From: Clostridia bacterium | GTDB lineage: Bacteria; Bacillota; Clostridia; Oscillospirales; CAG-272 | Reading direction: 5' to 3' | Assembly (NCBI GenBank): GCA_017407375.1 | Contig: JAFQWT010000121.1 | Span: forward strand, 1-14,685 | Length of the DNA stretch: 14,685 bases | Part shown: positions 6,333-13,645 of the stretch, in pieces | How positions within the stretch are numbered: the stretch's first letter is position 1 | Layout: every line of letters begins with the position of its first letter | Made by a program: the position numbers and the translations under genes | Notes under the pieces: generated by a model | What the model was told of the DNA's origin: nothing | What the model saw: only the letters and a program-made list of their open reading frames with translations | Databases searched by the model: none

Positions 6333-6361
6333 TTGACTTTTCCCTCCGTGTAGTGTATAAT
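6333..6361 (+). promoter_or_regulatory. Sigma-A promoter of ribF-prmA-rsmE
   Basis: TTGACT (6333-6338), 17 bp and TATAAT (6356-6361) form a near-consensus promoter. The transcript would start near 6368, leaving a leader of about 30 nt. That is too short for an FMN riboswitch, so ribF here is not under that control. Confidence 0.88.
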
Positions 6362-6399
6362 AATCGGGCTATAATATATTTATGGAAAGGAGAACGCCC

Positions 6400-7329
6400 G
6401 TGAAGATACTGAAGGCCGCCGCCCCCCTCGGCACCCTTGCCCCCCGCGGCTGTGTGGTCGCCCTCGGCTTTTTTGACGGGGTCCACCGCGCTCACGCCGC
6501 CGTTTTGGCCGCCGCGCGGGAGGAGGCCCTCCGCTCGGCGCTCCCCCTTCTCGTCTTTACCTTTCGGGCGGAGGATGCGCCCAAGGTGGGCACGCCCCAC
6601 CTGAGTGACGATGCCCAGCGGGCGGCGCTCTTTGCCGCCGCGGGGGCGGATATGGCGGTGTTTTCTGAGTTTTCCGCCCTCTCCCACCTCACGCCCGAGG
6701 CGTTTGTCGATACCGTGCTGGTGGGGGCGCTTGGCACCCGCGTGGCGGTCACGGGGGACGGCTTCCGCTTTGGCCACCGCGCCGCGGGAGACGCCGCCTG
6801 CCTTGGGCGCCTTCTGGCAAAGCACGGGGCCGCGGCCGTGGCCCTCCCTCCCGTCCTTCACGGCGGTGAGCCGATCTCCTCCACCCGCGTGCGGCAGGCG
6901 CTCGAGCGGGGCGACTGTGCCGAGGCCACGGCCCTCCTTGGCCGTCCGTACGACCTCACCCTCCCCGTTGTGCGCGGGGACGGGCGCGGCGTGGGGCTCG
7001 GCTTTCCCACCGCCAACCTTTGCCCGCCCGCAGGGCGCGCCCTGCCGCGCTTTGGGGTCTACGTCACGCGCGTTGGCCTTCCCGACGGCAAAGCGGCCTT
7101 TGGCGTCACTGACGTTGGCACCCGCCCGACCGTTGCGGGGAGCGAGGTACGGCTGGAAACGCATATCCTTGACCACACGGGCGAGCTTTACGGGGAGCCC
7201 CTGACGCTTGAATTTCTCACCCGCTTGCGCGGTGAGGTAAAGTTTTCTTCACTTTCGGAGCTTTCCGAAAGAATACGCATGGACTGTGAGGAGGTACGCA
7301 TATGGCTACGGCAGAATGGACAAAGCTGA
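6400..7329 (+). CDS. ribF: Bifunctional riboflavin kinase / FAD synthetase RibF
   Basis: RibF phosphorylates riboflavin to FMN and adenylylates FMN to FAD in the cytoplasm. The N-terminal adenylyltransferase domain shows GFFDGVHRAH (H29 and H32 of the HxGH-type motif), TGDGFRFGHRAAGD and ISSTRVRQALERGD. The C-terminal riboflavin kinase domain shows GLGFPTANL, FGVYVTRV, VGTRPTV and ETHILDHTGELYG. I use the GTG at 6400 (309 residues), because AAAGGAG lies 7 nt upstream of it. An in-frame ATG at 6382 would put that site inside the gene and leave itself without one. The third position of the HxGH-type motif is Ala rather than Gly, which is unusual. The 3' end overlaps prmA by 28 bp. Confidence 0.94.
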   Translation: MKILKAAAPLGTLAPRGCVVALGFFDGVHRAHAAVLAAAREEALRSALPLLVFTFRAEDAPKVGTPHLSDDAQRAALFAAAGADMAVFSEFSALSHLTPEAFVDTVLVGALGTRVAVTGDGFRFGHRAAGDAACLGRLLAKHGAAAVALPPVLHGGEPISSTRVRQALERGDCAEATALLGRPYDLTLPVVRGDGRGVGLGFPTANLCPPAGRALPRFGVYVTRVGLPDGKAAFGVTDVGTRPTVAGSEVRLETHILDHTGELYGEPLTLEFLTRLRGEVKFSSLSELSERIRMDCEEVRIWLRQNGQS

Positions 7330-8222
7330 CACTGGAGGGAAGGAGCGCCGACGTGCCCCTGCTTTCCGCCGTGCTTTCGATGCTGGACGAGGGGCTCCTC
7401 ATCGAGGACCTTTCCGACCTCACGGCCGACAGCCCGTACGGGGAGGTGCTGTCCGAGGAGCTGGCAAGCGCCGACCGTGAGACGGCGCGCGTCTCGGTCT
7501 TTCTCCCTGCCGACCGCTCGCTTGCCGAGGCCACGGCCTTTGTCCGTGAGCGCCTCCGCGAGGGCGGCCTTACCGCGACCCTCACGGTGGACGGCATCCG
7601 CGAGGAGGACTGGGCCGAGAACTGGAAGCGCTATTATCACCCCATTCCCTTCGGGCGGCTGACCGTGGTGCCCGCGTGGGAGGAGTACACGCCGCGGGAG
7701 GGGGAGCTTATCCTCCGCATGGACCCGGGCACCGCCTTTGGCACTGCCACCCACGAGACGACGCACATGATGATCGAGCTTCTTGACGAGGAGATCCGCG
7801 GCGGGGAGCACGTGCTTGACGTTGGCTGCGGCAGCGGCATTTTGGCCCTTGCCGCCCGCCTTCTCGGTGCGGAGAGCGCCGCCGCCTACGACCTTGACCC
7901 CGAGGCCGTCCGCGTGGCCAAGAAGAACATTGCCGACGCGGGCCTTTCGGGCGTTGTGGCCGAGGTCTCCGACCTCCTTTCCGCCGTGCCGCACCGCGAG
8001 GGCGGCTACGACCTGATGGCCGCCAACATCGTTTCCGACATTCTGCTCCGCCTGGCGCCCGCGGCGCCCCCCTACCTCAAGCGCGGCGGCCTTCTGGCCG
8101 TTTCGGGCATTCTCTCGGCCCGCGCCGACGAGGTGCGGGAGGGCATTGCCGCCGCGGGCTTTACCTTCCTCCGTGAAAAGCGCGAGGGAGACTGGGTCGC
8201 CATGCTTTTCGGGAGGGCGTAA
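7302..8222 (+). CDS. prmA: Ribosomal protein L11 methyltransferase PrmA
   Basis: PrmA transfers methyl groups from S-adenosylmethionine to ribosomal protein L11. The 306 residues match the family length. An N-terminal substrate-recognition region (about 1-90) is followed by the linker and the Rossmann methyltransferase domain. The family motif DPGTAFGTATHETT starts at D141, where most members have GTGTH, so Gly is Ala here. SAM-binding motif I is D173-V-G-C-G-S-G, and the catalytic-loop motif N242-I-V follows LMAA. The ATG at 7302 has GAGGAGG upstream, inside the end of ribF; the two genes overlap by 28 bp in different frames, so translation is probably coupled. The rsmE start follows one base after its stop, a common pairing in Bacillota. 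Confidence 0.95.
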   Translation: MATAEWTKLTLEGRSADVPLLSAVLSMLDEGLLIEDLSDLTADSPYGEVLSEELASADRETARVSVFLPADRSLAEATAFVRERLREGGLTATLTVDGIREEDWAENWKRYYHPIPFGRLTVVPAWEEYTPREGELILRMDPGTAFGTATHETTHMMIELLDEEIRGGEHVLDVGCGSGILALAARLLGAESAAAYDLDPEAVRVAKKNIADAGLSGVVAEVSDLLSAVPHREGGYDLMAANIVSDILLRLAPAAPPYLKRGGLLAVSGILSARADEVREGIAAAGFTFLREKREGDWVAMLFGRA

Positions 8223-8223
8223 G

Positions 8224-8976
8224 ATGCCGAGATTTTTCATTACCGACGGCTCCCTCTCCCCCACGGCCACCGAGGCCGTCCTCACGGGGGAGGAGGCCCG
8301 CCATGTCTCACTCTCGCTCCGCATGGCGGTGGGGGAGGAGCTGACCCTCTCGGACGGGGAGGGCAACGAGTACCGCGCCCGCCTTACCTCCCTCACGCCC
8401 GAGCGGTGCGTGGCGGAGGTGCTGGCCGTGGCCCCCTCGGACACCGAGTACCCCTTTCCCGTCCGCCTGTTTATGGCGTACCCGAAGGGCGATAAGCTTG
8501 AGACCGTCATAGAAAAGGCGGTGGAGCTGGGCGCCACCGAGATCACGCCCTTTTTCTCCTCGCGCTGTGTGCGCCGTCCTGCCGAGGACAAGAGCGCGCG
8601 CCTGCTTTCCCGCTACAATAAGATCGCCGTGGCCGCCGCAGGGCAGTGCGGCAGGGCGCGCCTTCCCCGCGTGGGGGAGACGCTTTCCTATGGCGGGATG
8701 CTGGCCGCCGCCGCCGCGTACGAGACCGTCCTCTTTTGCTACGAGGGGGCCCTCACCCGCCCCATTGCCGAGGTGCTCGGGCCTCTTGACTCCCCCCGCT
8801 CCCTGGCCGTTGTCGTTGGCTCGGAGGGGGGCTTTTCGGAGGAGGAGGCCACCGCCGCGCGGGAGGCGGGCATGGCCATGACAGGCCTTGGCAAGCGCAT
8901 TCTGCGGTGTGAGACGGCACCGCTCGTGGCCCTCTCCTGCATCGGCTACCGCTATGGCTTTGGTAAAAAAGAGTAA
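8224..8976 (+). CDS. rsmE: 16S rRNA (uracil-1498-N3)-methyltransferase RsmE
   Basis: RsmE methylates U1498 of 16S rRNA, in the decoding region of the assembled 30S subunit. The protein has 250 residues, as usual. An N-terminal PUA-like domain (about 1-70, with GEEARHVSLSLRM) precedes a SPOUT domain with the trefoil-knot SAM site: KGDKLETVIEKAVELG, G199-S-E-G-G-F, and GLGKRILRCETA (G221-A232). The start is the ATG at 8224, one base past the prmA stop, with GGGAGGG about 6-12 nt upstream inside prmA. A longer in-frame ATG at 8146 lies inside prmA and would add a non-homologous leader. This is the last gene of the ribF-prmA-rsmE run. Confidence 0.95.
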   Translation: MPRFFITDGSLSPTATEAVLTGEEARHVSLSLRMAVGEELTLSDGEGNEYRARLTSLTPERCVAEVLAVAPSDTEYPFPVRLFMAYPKGDKLETVIEKAVELGATEITPFFSSRCVRRPAEDKSARLLSRYNKIAVAAAGQCGRARLPRVGETLSYGGMLAAAAAYETVLFCYEGALTRPIAEVLGPLDSPRSLAVVVGSEGGFSEEEATAAREAGMAMTGLGKRILRCETAPLVALSCIGYRYGFGKKE

Positions 8977-8985
8977 AAATGAATA

Positions 8986-9023
8986 AAAACCGCGAGAAGG
9001 TTTTGTGAAAATTTTGTAAAACC
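8986..9023 (+). terminator. Weak hairpin pair after rsmE (AAAACC/GGTTTT/AAAACC)
   Basis: AAAACC (8986-8991) can pair with GGTTTT (8999-9004), and that GGTTTT can instead pair with AAAACC (9018-9023). The first hairpin ends in TTTT and could act as a poor terminator for rsmE. The stems are only 6 bp, so I give this little weight. Confidence 0.3.
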
Positions 9024-9025
9024 TA

Positions 9026-9054
9026 TTGCAAAATGACGAAGAATGCGGTACAAT
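9026..9054 (+). promoter_or_regulatory. Probable sigma-A promoter of the CdaR-like regulator cluster
   Basis: TTGCAA (9026-9031), 17 bp and TACAAT (9049-9054) form a good match. The start codon of the regulator gene is at 9091, giving a leader of about 30 nt. The genes downstream to 14344 could all be read from here, since I find no other clear promoter among them. Confidence 0.75.
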
Positions 9055-9090
9055 ATACCACAGAATTAACAACCGAAAGGACCAAACAGT

Positions 9091-10191
9091 ATGTCAAACC
9101 GTTTGTTTCAGAGCGTCATTCAGCAGATGAAGGGCGTGGTGAACAGGAACATCGGCGTGATCGATGGAAACGGGATCGTCACGGCCTCCAGCGAGCTTTC
9201 CCGTATCGGTGAGATCCGTTCGGATATCCACGACGAGCTGGCCTTCTCACAGGAGATGGCGGTGCTCGGTGGAGTGACCTACCGCTATATCAACGCCGCC
9301 GATAAGGGAGGCGCTATTGTTTTTGTGGAGGGCGGCGATGCCGAGGCGGATACCTTCTCCCGCCTTCTGGCCATCACGCTGGCCAACATCAGCAACCTCT
9401 CGGACGAGAAGTACGATAAGGGCTCCTTCATCAAAAACATCATGCTTGACAACATCCTGCCGAGCGACATCTACATTAAGAGCAAGGAGCTGCACTTCAC
9501 CTCCGAGGAGCATCACGCGGTGCTGGTCATCAAGTTCTCGGACAAGGTGGATATGATGCCCTACGACATCATTCAGGGCATGTTCCCCGACAAAACGCAC
9601 GATTACGTCATCAACATCGGTGAGCAGGACATCGTCCTTGTCAAGGAGGTCGAGCCCACGGCCGACAGCCAGGAGCTTGAGCAGCTGGCCGCCTCGATCG
9701 TCGAAACGCTTATGACCGAGTCCTATCCGAAGCGCGTCTACATCGGCATCTCGACCATCGTCGATAACCTCAAGGACCTCGCCCGTGCCTACAAGGAGGC
9801 GCGCATCGCCCTTGAGGTCGGGAAGGTGTTTGACACCGAGCGGAGCGTCATCAGCTATGAAAACCTCGGCATCGGGCGCCTTATCTACCAGCTCCCCACC
9901 TCGCTTTGCGAGGCCTTCCTCCAGGAGGTCTTCAAGCGCGGCTCGCTCGAGTCGCTGGAGTCGCGGGATGACGATACCCAGATGAAGACGGTCCGCGCCT
10001 TCTTTGAAAACAACCTGAACGTCTCGAAAACGGCGGAAAGTCTCTACGTCCACCGTAACACCCTCGTTTACCGCTTAGAAAAGATCCGCAAGCTGACAGG
10101 GCTCGATCTTCGCGAGTTTGACCACGCCGTTACCTTTAAGGTGGCCCTGATGGTACGCAAGTACCTTTCCACCAAGCCCGCCAAGTTCTAA
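9091..10191 (+). CDS. CdaR/PucR-family helix-turn-helix transcriptional regulator
   Basis: This is a 366-residue regulator. The N-terminus (about 10-60) reads VVNRNIGVIDGNGIVTASSE then SRIGEIRSDIHDEL, which resembles the putative sugar-diacid-recognition domain of CdaR (NINVMD..G.I..S....RIG..H). The middle (about 120-270) fits the GGDEF-like domain of CdaR/PucR proteins. The C-terminus is the PucR-type helix-turn-helix, NVSKTAESLYVHRNTLVYRL starting at N310. The ribosome-binding site, AAAGGA, is about 10 nt from the ATG, a little far. It has its own promoter and lies 13 bp upstream of an S41 protease gene, so the two are probably cotranscribed. The effector is unknown; CdaR-type proteins sense sugar diacids, but I see no sugar-acid genes here, so a different signal is possible. 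Confidence 0.82.
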   Translation: MSNRLFQSVIQQMKGVVNRNIGVIDGNGIVTASSELSRIGEIRSDIHDELAFSQEMAVLGGVTYRYINAADKGGAIVFVEGGDAEADTFSRLLAITLANISNLSDEKYDKGSFIKNIMLDNILPSDIYIKSKELHFTSEEHHAVLVIKFSDKVDMMPYDIIQGMFPDKTHDYVINIGEQDIVLVKEVEPTADSQELEQLAASIVETLMTESYPKRVYIGISTIVDNLKDLARAYKEARIALEVGKVFDTERSVISYENLGIGRLIYQLPTSLCEAFLQEVFKRGSLESLESRDDDTQMKTVRAFFENNLNVSKTAESLYVHRNTLVYRLEKIRKLTGLDLREFDHAVTFKVALMVRKYLSTKPAKF

Positions 10192-10204
10192 ACGGAGGCC
10201 CACC

Positions 10205-11605
10205 TTGAAGCATAAGCTGTACCGCGCTCTCTCGCTCCTTCTTGCGGCCCTTCTCCTTTCCCTGCCGCTTGCCTCGTGCGGGGTGTTTGAGGAGGGGCTC
10301 AGCGCCCTTGTCACACGGGCGACCGAGAGCTATTTTTCCACCTCCTCGCCGTCCTCCACCTCGGGGGAGTCGGCGGATGAGGCCGCCTTCCGCGCCTTTC
10401 TCGACCTTGTGAATTACGATAAGGTGGAAGAGACCGAGAAGGTGTTCCGCACCTACTATATCGGGGAATTCCGCGAGATAGAGGTCTGCCTTCCCGAGGT
10501 CTTTGACCACATCCTTGCCAATTACTACTATGACCGCGTGACCGAGACCGAGATCGCCACCACGGTGTTCATCAACTCCTACCTTGCGGTGCTCGGTGAC
10601 CGTTACGCCTACTATTACGACCCCTCGTCCTACGGCGACTATACCGAGGACATCAGCGGGGAATACAGCGGCATCGGCGTGTCCGTCACCCTGAATGCCG
10701 AGGGGTATGCCGATATCCTGACCGTCTTTGCAAGCTCCCCCGCCGAGGAGGCGGGCCTGCTCCCCGGCGACCTTATCGTGGCCGTTGAGGGCGTGGACTT
10801 TGCCGAGATCGGCTACCAGGAGGCCATCAACCGCGTGCGCGGGGAGGTCGGCACCACCGTCACCCTGACGATCGAGAGGGACGGCGTCCGCCGTGACTAC
10901 ACCGTCACCCGCCGCAAGGTCACCGAGGAAACGGTCGACCATAAGATGCTGGACGGGGACATCGGCTATATCCGCATCACGTCGTTTGATGACCGCACCT
11001 ACGAGCAGTTCGTGGAGGCCTACGAGGCCCTCGCGGCGGGCGGGGCGGAGGCCTACGTCTTTGACGTCCGCAACAACCCCGGCGGCACGCTCACCTCGGT
11101 GGTCGCGATCCTTGAGTATATCCTGCCAAACGGCGACATCGTCCACATGAATTACAAGGACCCGCGCTACGATAAGACGGTCACCACGATCTACGACGTC
11201 TCGCGCGTGTATATGGACGGCGTTGACCGCGTGTATTACGAAAACCACGCCATCACCGCCCCCCTGACCGTGCTGGCCAACGGCAACACCGCCTCGGCGG
11301 GGGAGCTTTTCACCTCGTCGCTCATGGATTACGGCGTTGCCACCGTCATCGGTGAGGTGACCTACGGCAAGGGCGTCGGTCAGTCGTCCTTCTACGTGGA
11401 TAATGACGGCTCCGCCGTGACCGTGACCATCTTCCGCTACGATCCCCCCGTCTCTCCGAACTATGACGGCGTCGGCATCACGCCCGACCTTGCCGTCTCG
11501 CTGTCGGAGGAGGCGAGCCGGAAAAACATTTATAAACTCACGCTTGACGAGGATGCCCAGCTCAGGGCGGCCATCGCCCATCTCACCTCGGCAAACGCGC
11601 AATAA
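10205..11605 (+). CDS. S41-family C-terminal processing peptidase (CtpA/CtpB-like lipoprotein)
   Basis: This is a serine protease of the tail-specific/CtpB family, acting outside the membrane. The start is TTG at 10205, with GGAGG 6 nt upstream and no better ATG nearby. A signal peptide (MKHKLYRALSLLLAALLLSL) leads to a lipobox LASC with C25, so it should be lipid-anchored. Residues about 155-240 form a PDZ domain (GIGVSVTL, AEEAGLLPGDLIVAVEG, INRVRGEVGTTVTL). The S41 domain follows, with R-N-N-P-G-G and the catalytic Ser in T-A-S-A-G-E (S364) and Lys in Y-G-K-G (K389), the Ser-Lys spacing of 25 typical of the family. It is 466 residues long and lies 13 bp after the CdaR-like gene and 16 bp before greA. 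The substrate is unknown; CtpB-type enzymes cleave regulatory or secreted proteins. Confidence 0.92.
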   Translation: MKHKLYRALSLLLAALLLSLPLASCGVFEEGLSALVTRATESYFSTSSPSSTSGESADEAAFRAFLDLVNYDKVEETEKVFRTYYIGEFREIEVCLPEVFDHILANYYYDRVTETEIATTVFINSYLAVLGDRYAYYYDPSSYGDYTEDISGEYSGIGVSVTLNAEGYADILTVFASSPAEEAGLLPGDLIVAVEGVDFAEIGYQEAINRVRGEVGTTVTLTIERDGVRRDYTVTRRKVTEETVDHKMLDGDIGYIRITSFDDRTYEQFVEAYEALAAGGAEAYVFDVRNNPGGTLTSVVAILEYILPNGDIVHMNYKDPRYDKTVTTIYDVSRVYMDGVDRVYYENHAITAPLTVLANGNTASAGELFTSSLMDYGVATVIGEVTYGKGVGQSSFYVDNDGSAVTVTIFRYDPPVSPNYDGVGITPDLAVSLSEEASRKNIYKLTLDEDAQLRAAIAHLTSANAQ

Positions 11606-11621
11606 GTAAGGAGAGACTGCC

Positions 11622-12095
11622 ATGACGAAAGAAAGAACCTATACCAAAGCGGGCTATGAGGCCCTGCTCCTCGAGATGAAGGCCCTTGAGGAGGCCATTG
11701 AGAAGAATAAAAAGGACATCTCCACCGCGCGCTCGTTCGGTGACCTTTCGGAAAACAGCGAGTACACCGAGGCCAAGGAGGAGCAGACCAAGCTCGCCTA
11801 CCGCAAGGAAGAGCTGAAGGACATGATCAAAAACGCCGTGGTCGTGGAGGAGAGCGAGATGGACGACAGCGTTGTCGGCATCGGCTCCTTCGTCACGGTC
11901 TATCACAGGGAAAGAAGCAAGGAGACCGAGTACCACATCGTCGGCTCCTACGAGGCCGACCCCTTCTCGGGGAAGATCTCCGACCAGTCGCCCATCGGTG
12001 CCGCCCTTGTCGGCAAGCGCGCGGGTGACGTTGCCACCGCCGAGCTTCCGAACGGGACCGAGGTGCACCTGGAGATCCGCGCCACAAGACGATAA
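11622..12095 (+). CDS. greA: Transcription elongation factor GreA
   Basis: GreA enters the secondary channel of RNA polymerase and stimulates cleavage of backtracked RNA. At 157 residues it has the standard length. The N-terminal coiled coil spans about 1-75, and its tip carries GDLSENSEY starting at G40, so the acidic tip residues fall at D41 and E44, as in the Escherichia coli protein. The C-terminal FKBP-like domain shows VTVYHRERSKETEYHIVGSYEADP, then SPIGAALVGKRAGDVA. A TAAGGAG site precedes the ATG. It sits 16 bp after the S41 protease gene and 11 bp before lysS; greA next to lysS is a frequent arrangement in Bacillota. Confidence 0.97.
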   Translation: MTKERTYTKAGYEALLLEMKALEEAIEKNKKDISTARSFGDLSENSEYTEAKEEQTKLAYRKEELKDMIKNAVVVEESEMDDSVVGIGSFVTVYHRERSKETEYHIVGSYEADPFSGKISDQSPIGAALVGKRAGDVATAELPNGTEVHLEIRATRR

Positions 12096-12106
12096 AAGGA
12101 GACATC

Positions 12107-13582
12107 ATGCAAGAGAACATTCAAGAGGCACAGGGCGAGCTTGCCGTCCGCCGTGCCAAGCTGACCGCCCTTCAGGAGGCGGGCAACGACCCCTTTCAGC
12201 TGACAAAGTATGAGGTCACGGCCACCTCGGCCGCGATCCTTGCCGATTTTGAGGGCTACGAGGGCAAGACCGTGTCGCTTGGCGGCCGTATGATGAGCCG
12301 CCGCGTGATGGGTAAGGCGTCCTTTTTGCACCTGGCCGACGGTGAGGGTAAGATCCAGTGCTACGTCACGCGTGACGACCTCGGTGAGGAGGCCTACGCC
12401 GCCTTCAAGAAGTACGACGTTGGCGATATCCTCGGGCTTTCGGGCTTTGTGTTCCGCACCCGCACGGGGGAGATCTCGGTGCACGTGCAGTCCTTAACGC
12501 TGCTTGCCAAGTCGCTCCTTCCCCTGCCCGAGAAGTTCCACGGCCTTACGAATACCGACCTCCGCTACCGCCAGCGCTACGTTGACCTCATCGTCAACCC
12601 CGAGGTGCGTGACACCTTCTTGAAGCGCTCGCAGATCTTGCGCCTTATCCGCGCCTACCTTGACGAGAGGGGCTTCCTTGAGGTCGATACCCCCATTCTC
12701 GTGCCGCTGGAGATCGGCGCCGCCGCGCGCCCCTTCAAAACGCACCACAACACGCTCGATATGGATATGTACCTCCGCATCGAGACCGAGCTCTACCTCA
12801 AGCGCCTCATCGTCGGCGGGCTCCACCGCGTGTATGAGGTCGGCCGTATCTTCCGTAACGAGGGTATGGACCCGAAGCACAACCCCGAGTTCACCACGAT
12901 CGAGCTGTACCAGGCCTTCACCGATTACAAGGGCATGATGGACCTTGTCGAGGAGCTTTATAAGCACCTCGCCCTCGAGGTGACGGGCGGCCTTGTCATC
13001 ACCTACCAGGGTAAGGAGATCGACATGGGCCACTGGGAGCGCCTCACCATGGTGGAGGCGGTCAAGAAGTACGCGGGCGTCGATTACAACGCGTGGGCGA
13101 CCGATGAGGAGGCCCGTGCCGTGGCCAAGGCGCACCACGTGGAGGTCGCCACCGATGCCACGCGCGGCCGCGTCCTTCTCGAGTTCTTCGATGCGTACGT
13201 CGAGGAGAAGCTCATTCAGCCCACCTTCATTTACGATTACCCCGTGGAGAACAGCCCGCTGGCCAAGCGCAAGCCCGAGAACCCCCTCTTTACCGAGCGC
13301 TTTGAGTACTTCATCAACGCCACCGAGTACGGCAACGCCTTCTCGGAGCTTAACGACCCCATCGACCAGAAGGGCCGCTTTGAGTACCAGGTCGCCGAAA
13401 AGCTCAAGGAGGAGCCCGAGAGCCGCGCCGAGGTCGATTACGATTACGTCACCGCCCTCGAGTACGGTATGCCCCCCACGGGCGGCCTCGGCTTTGGCAT
13501 TGACCGCCTCGTCATGCTCTTGACCGACTCGGCCTCGATCCGTGACGTGCTGCTTTTCCCCACGATGAAGCCGACCGAATAA
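12107..13582 (+). CDS. lysS: Lysyl-tRNA synthetase, class II
   Basis: LysRS attaches lysine to tRNA-Lys. The 491 residues are near the usual 490-505. An N-terminal OB-fold anticodon-binding domain (about 55-150) precedes the class II catalytic core. It has motif 1 around TFLKRSQILRLIRAYLDERG, motif 2 as RIFRNEGMDPKHNPEFTTIE (R250-N-E-G) and motif 3 as GGLGFGIDRLVMLL (R467). The usual NAFSELNDP segment is present. The common GGAAARPF is IGAAARPF here (I203), a small variation. AAAAGGAG precedes the ATG. No T-box lies upstream, and the gene is 11 bp after greA, so it appears to be expressed as part of the cluster rather than under amino-acid control. A hairpin follows the stop codon. Confidence 0.97.
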   Translation: MQENIQEAQGELAVRRAKLTALQEAGNDPFQLTKYEVTATSAAILADFEGYEGKTVSLGGRMMSRRVMGKASFLHLADGEGKIQCYVTRDDLGEEAYAAFKKYDVGDILGLSGFVFRTRTGEISVHVQSLTLLAKSLLPLPEKFHGLTNTDLRYRQRYVDLIVNPEVRDTFLKRSQILRLIRAYLDERGFLEVDTPILVPLEIGAAARPFKTHHNTLDMDMYLRIETELYLKRLIVGGLHRVYEVGRIFRNEGMDPKHNPEFTTIELYQAFTDYKGMMDLVEELYKHLALEVTGGLVITYQGKEIDMGHWERLTMVEAVKKYAGVDYNAWATDEEARAVAKAHHVEVATDATRGRVLLEFFDAYVEEKLIQPTFIYDYPVENSPLAKRKPENPLFTERFEYFINATEYGNAFSELNDPIDQKGRFEYQVAEKLKEEPESRAEVDYDYVTALEYGMPPTGGLGFGIDRLVMLLTDSASIRDVLLFPTMKPTE

Positions 13583-13587
13583 ACGAC

Positions 13588-13617
13588 CAACCCAAGGTGC
13601 CGCGGTATCTTGGGTTG
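13588..13617 (+). terminator. Hairpin after lysS, weak terminator or processing site
   Basis: CAACCCAAG (13588-13596) pairs perfectly with CTTGGGTTG (13609-13617), and the interior can extend this with G-U pairs to a CGCG loop. The downstream tract (CTTCCTATCCT) is poor in T, so termination would be partial. It lies 29 bp upstream of the next start codon. Confidence 0.5.
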
Positions 13618-13645
13618 CTTCCTATCCTATTATAAGGAGCGTCCT

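Noticed and set aside
6362..6399. FMN riboswitch upstream of ribF
   Set aside because: The promoter at 6333-6361 leaves a leader of only about 30 nt, far shorter than an FMN aptamer, and no aptamer sequence is visible.
7188..8591. A 467-codon minus-strand open frame across prmA and rsmE
   Set aside because: It is antisense to two confidently identified methyltransferase genes and has the same compositional-shadow character. Similar shadows at 2667-3620, 9247-10053, 12494-13138 and 13622-14647 were dropped for the same reason.
10136..11623. A 495-codon open frame on the minus strand across the S41 protease gene
   Set aside because: It is antisense to a clear S41 peptidase with signal peptide, PDZ and catalytic motifs. 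Its translation is Gly/Val/Asp/His-rich and low in motif content, an effect of GC-rich codon bias, and it lacks a ribosome-binding site.
12096..12106. T-box leader for lysS
   Set aside because: Only 11 bp separate greA and lysS, so there is no room for a T-box.
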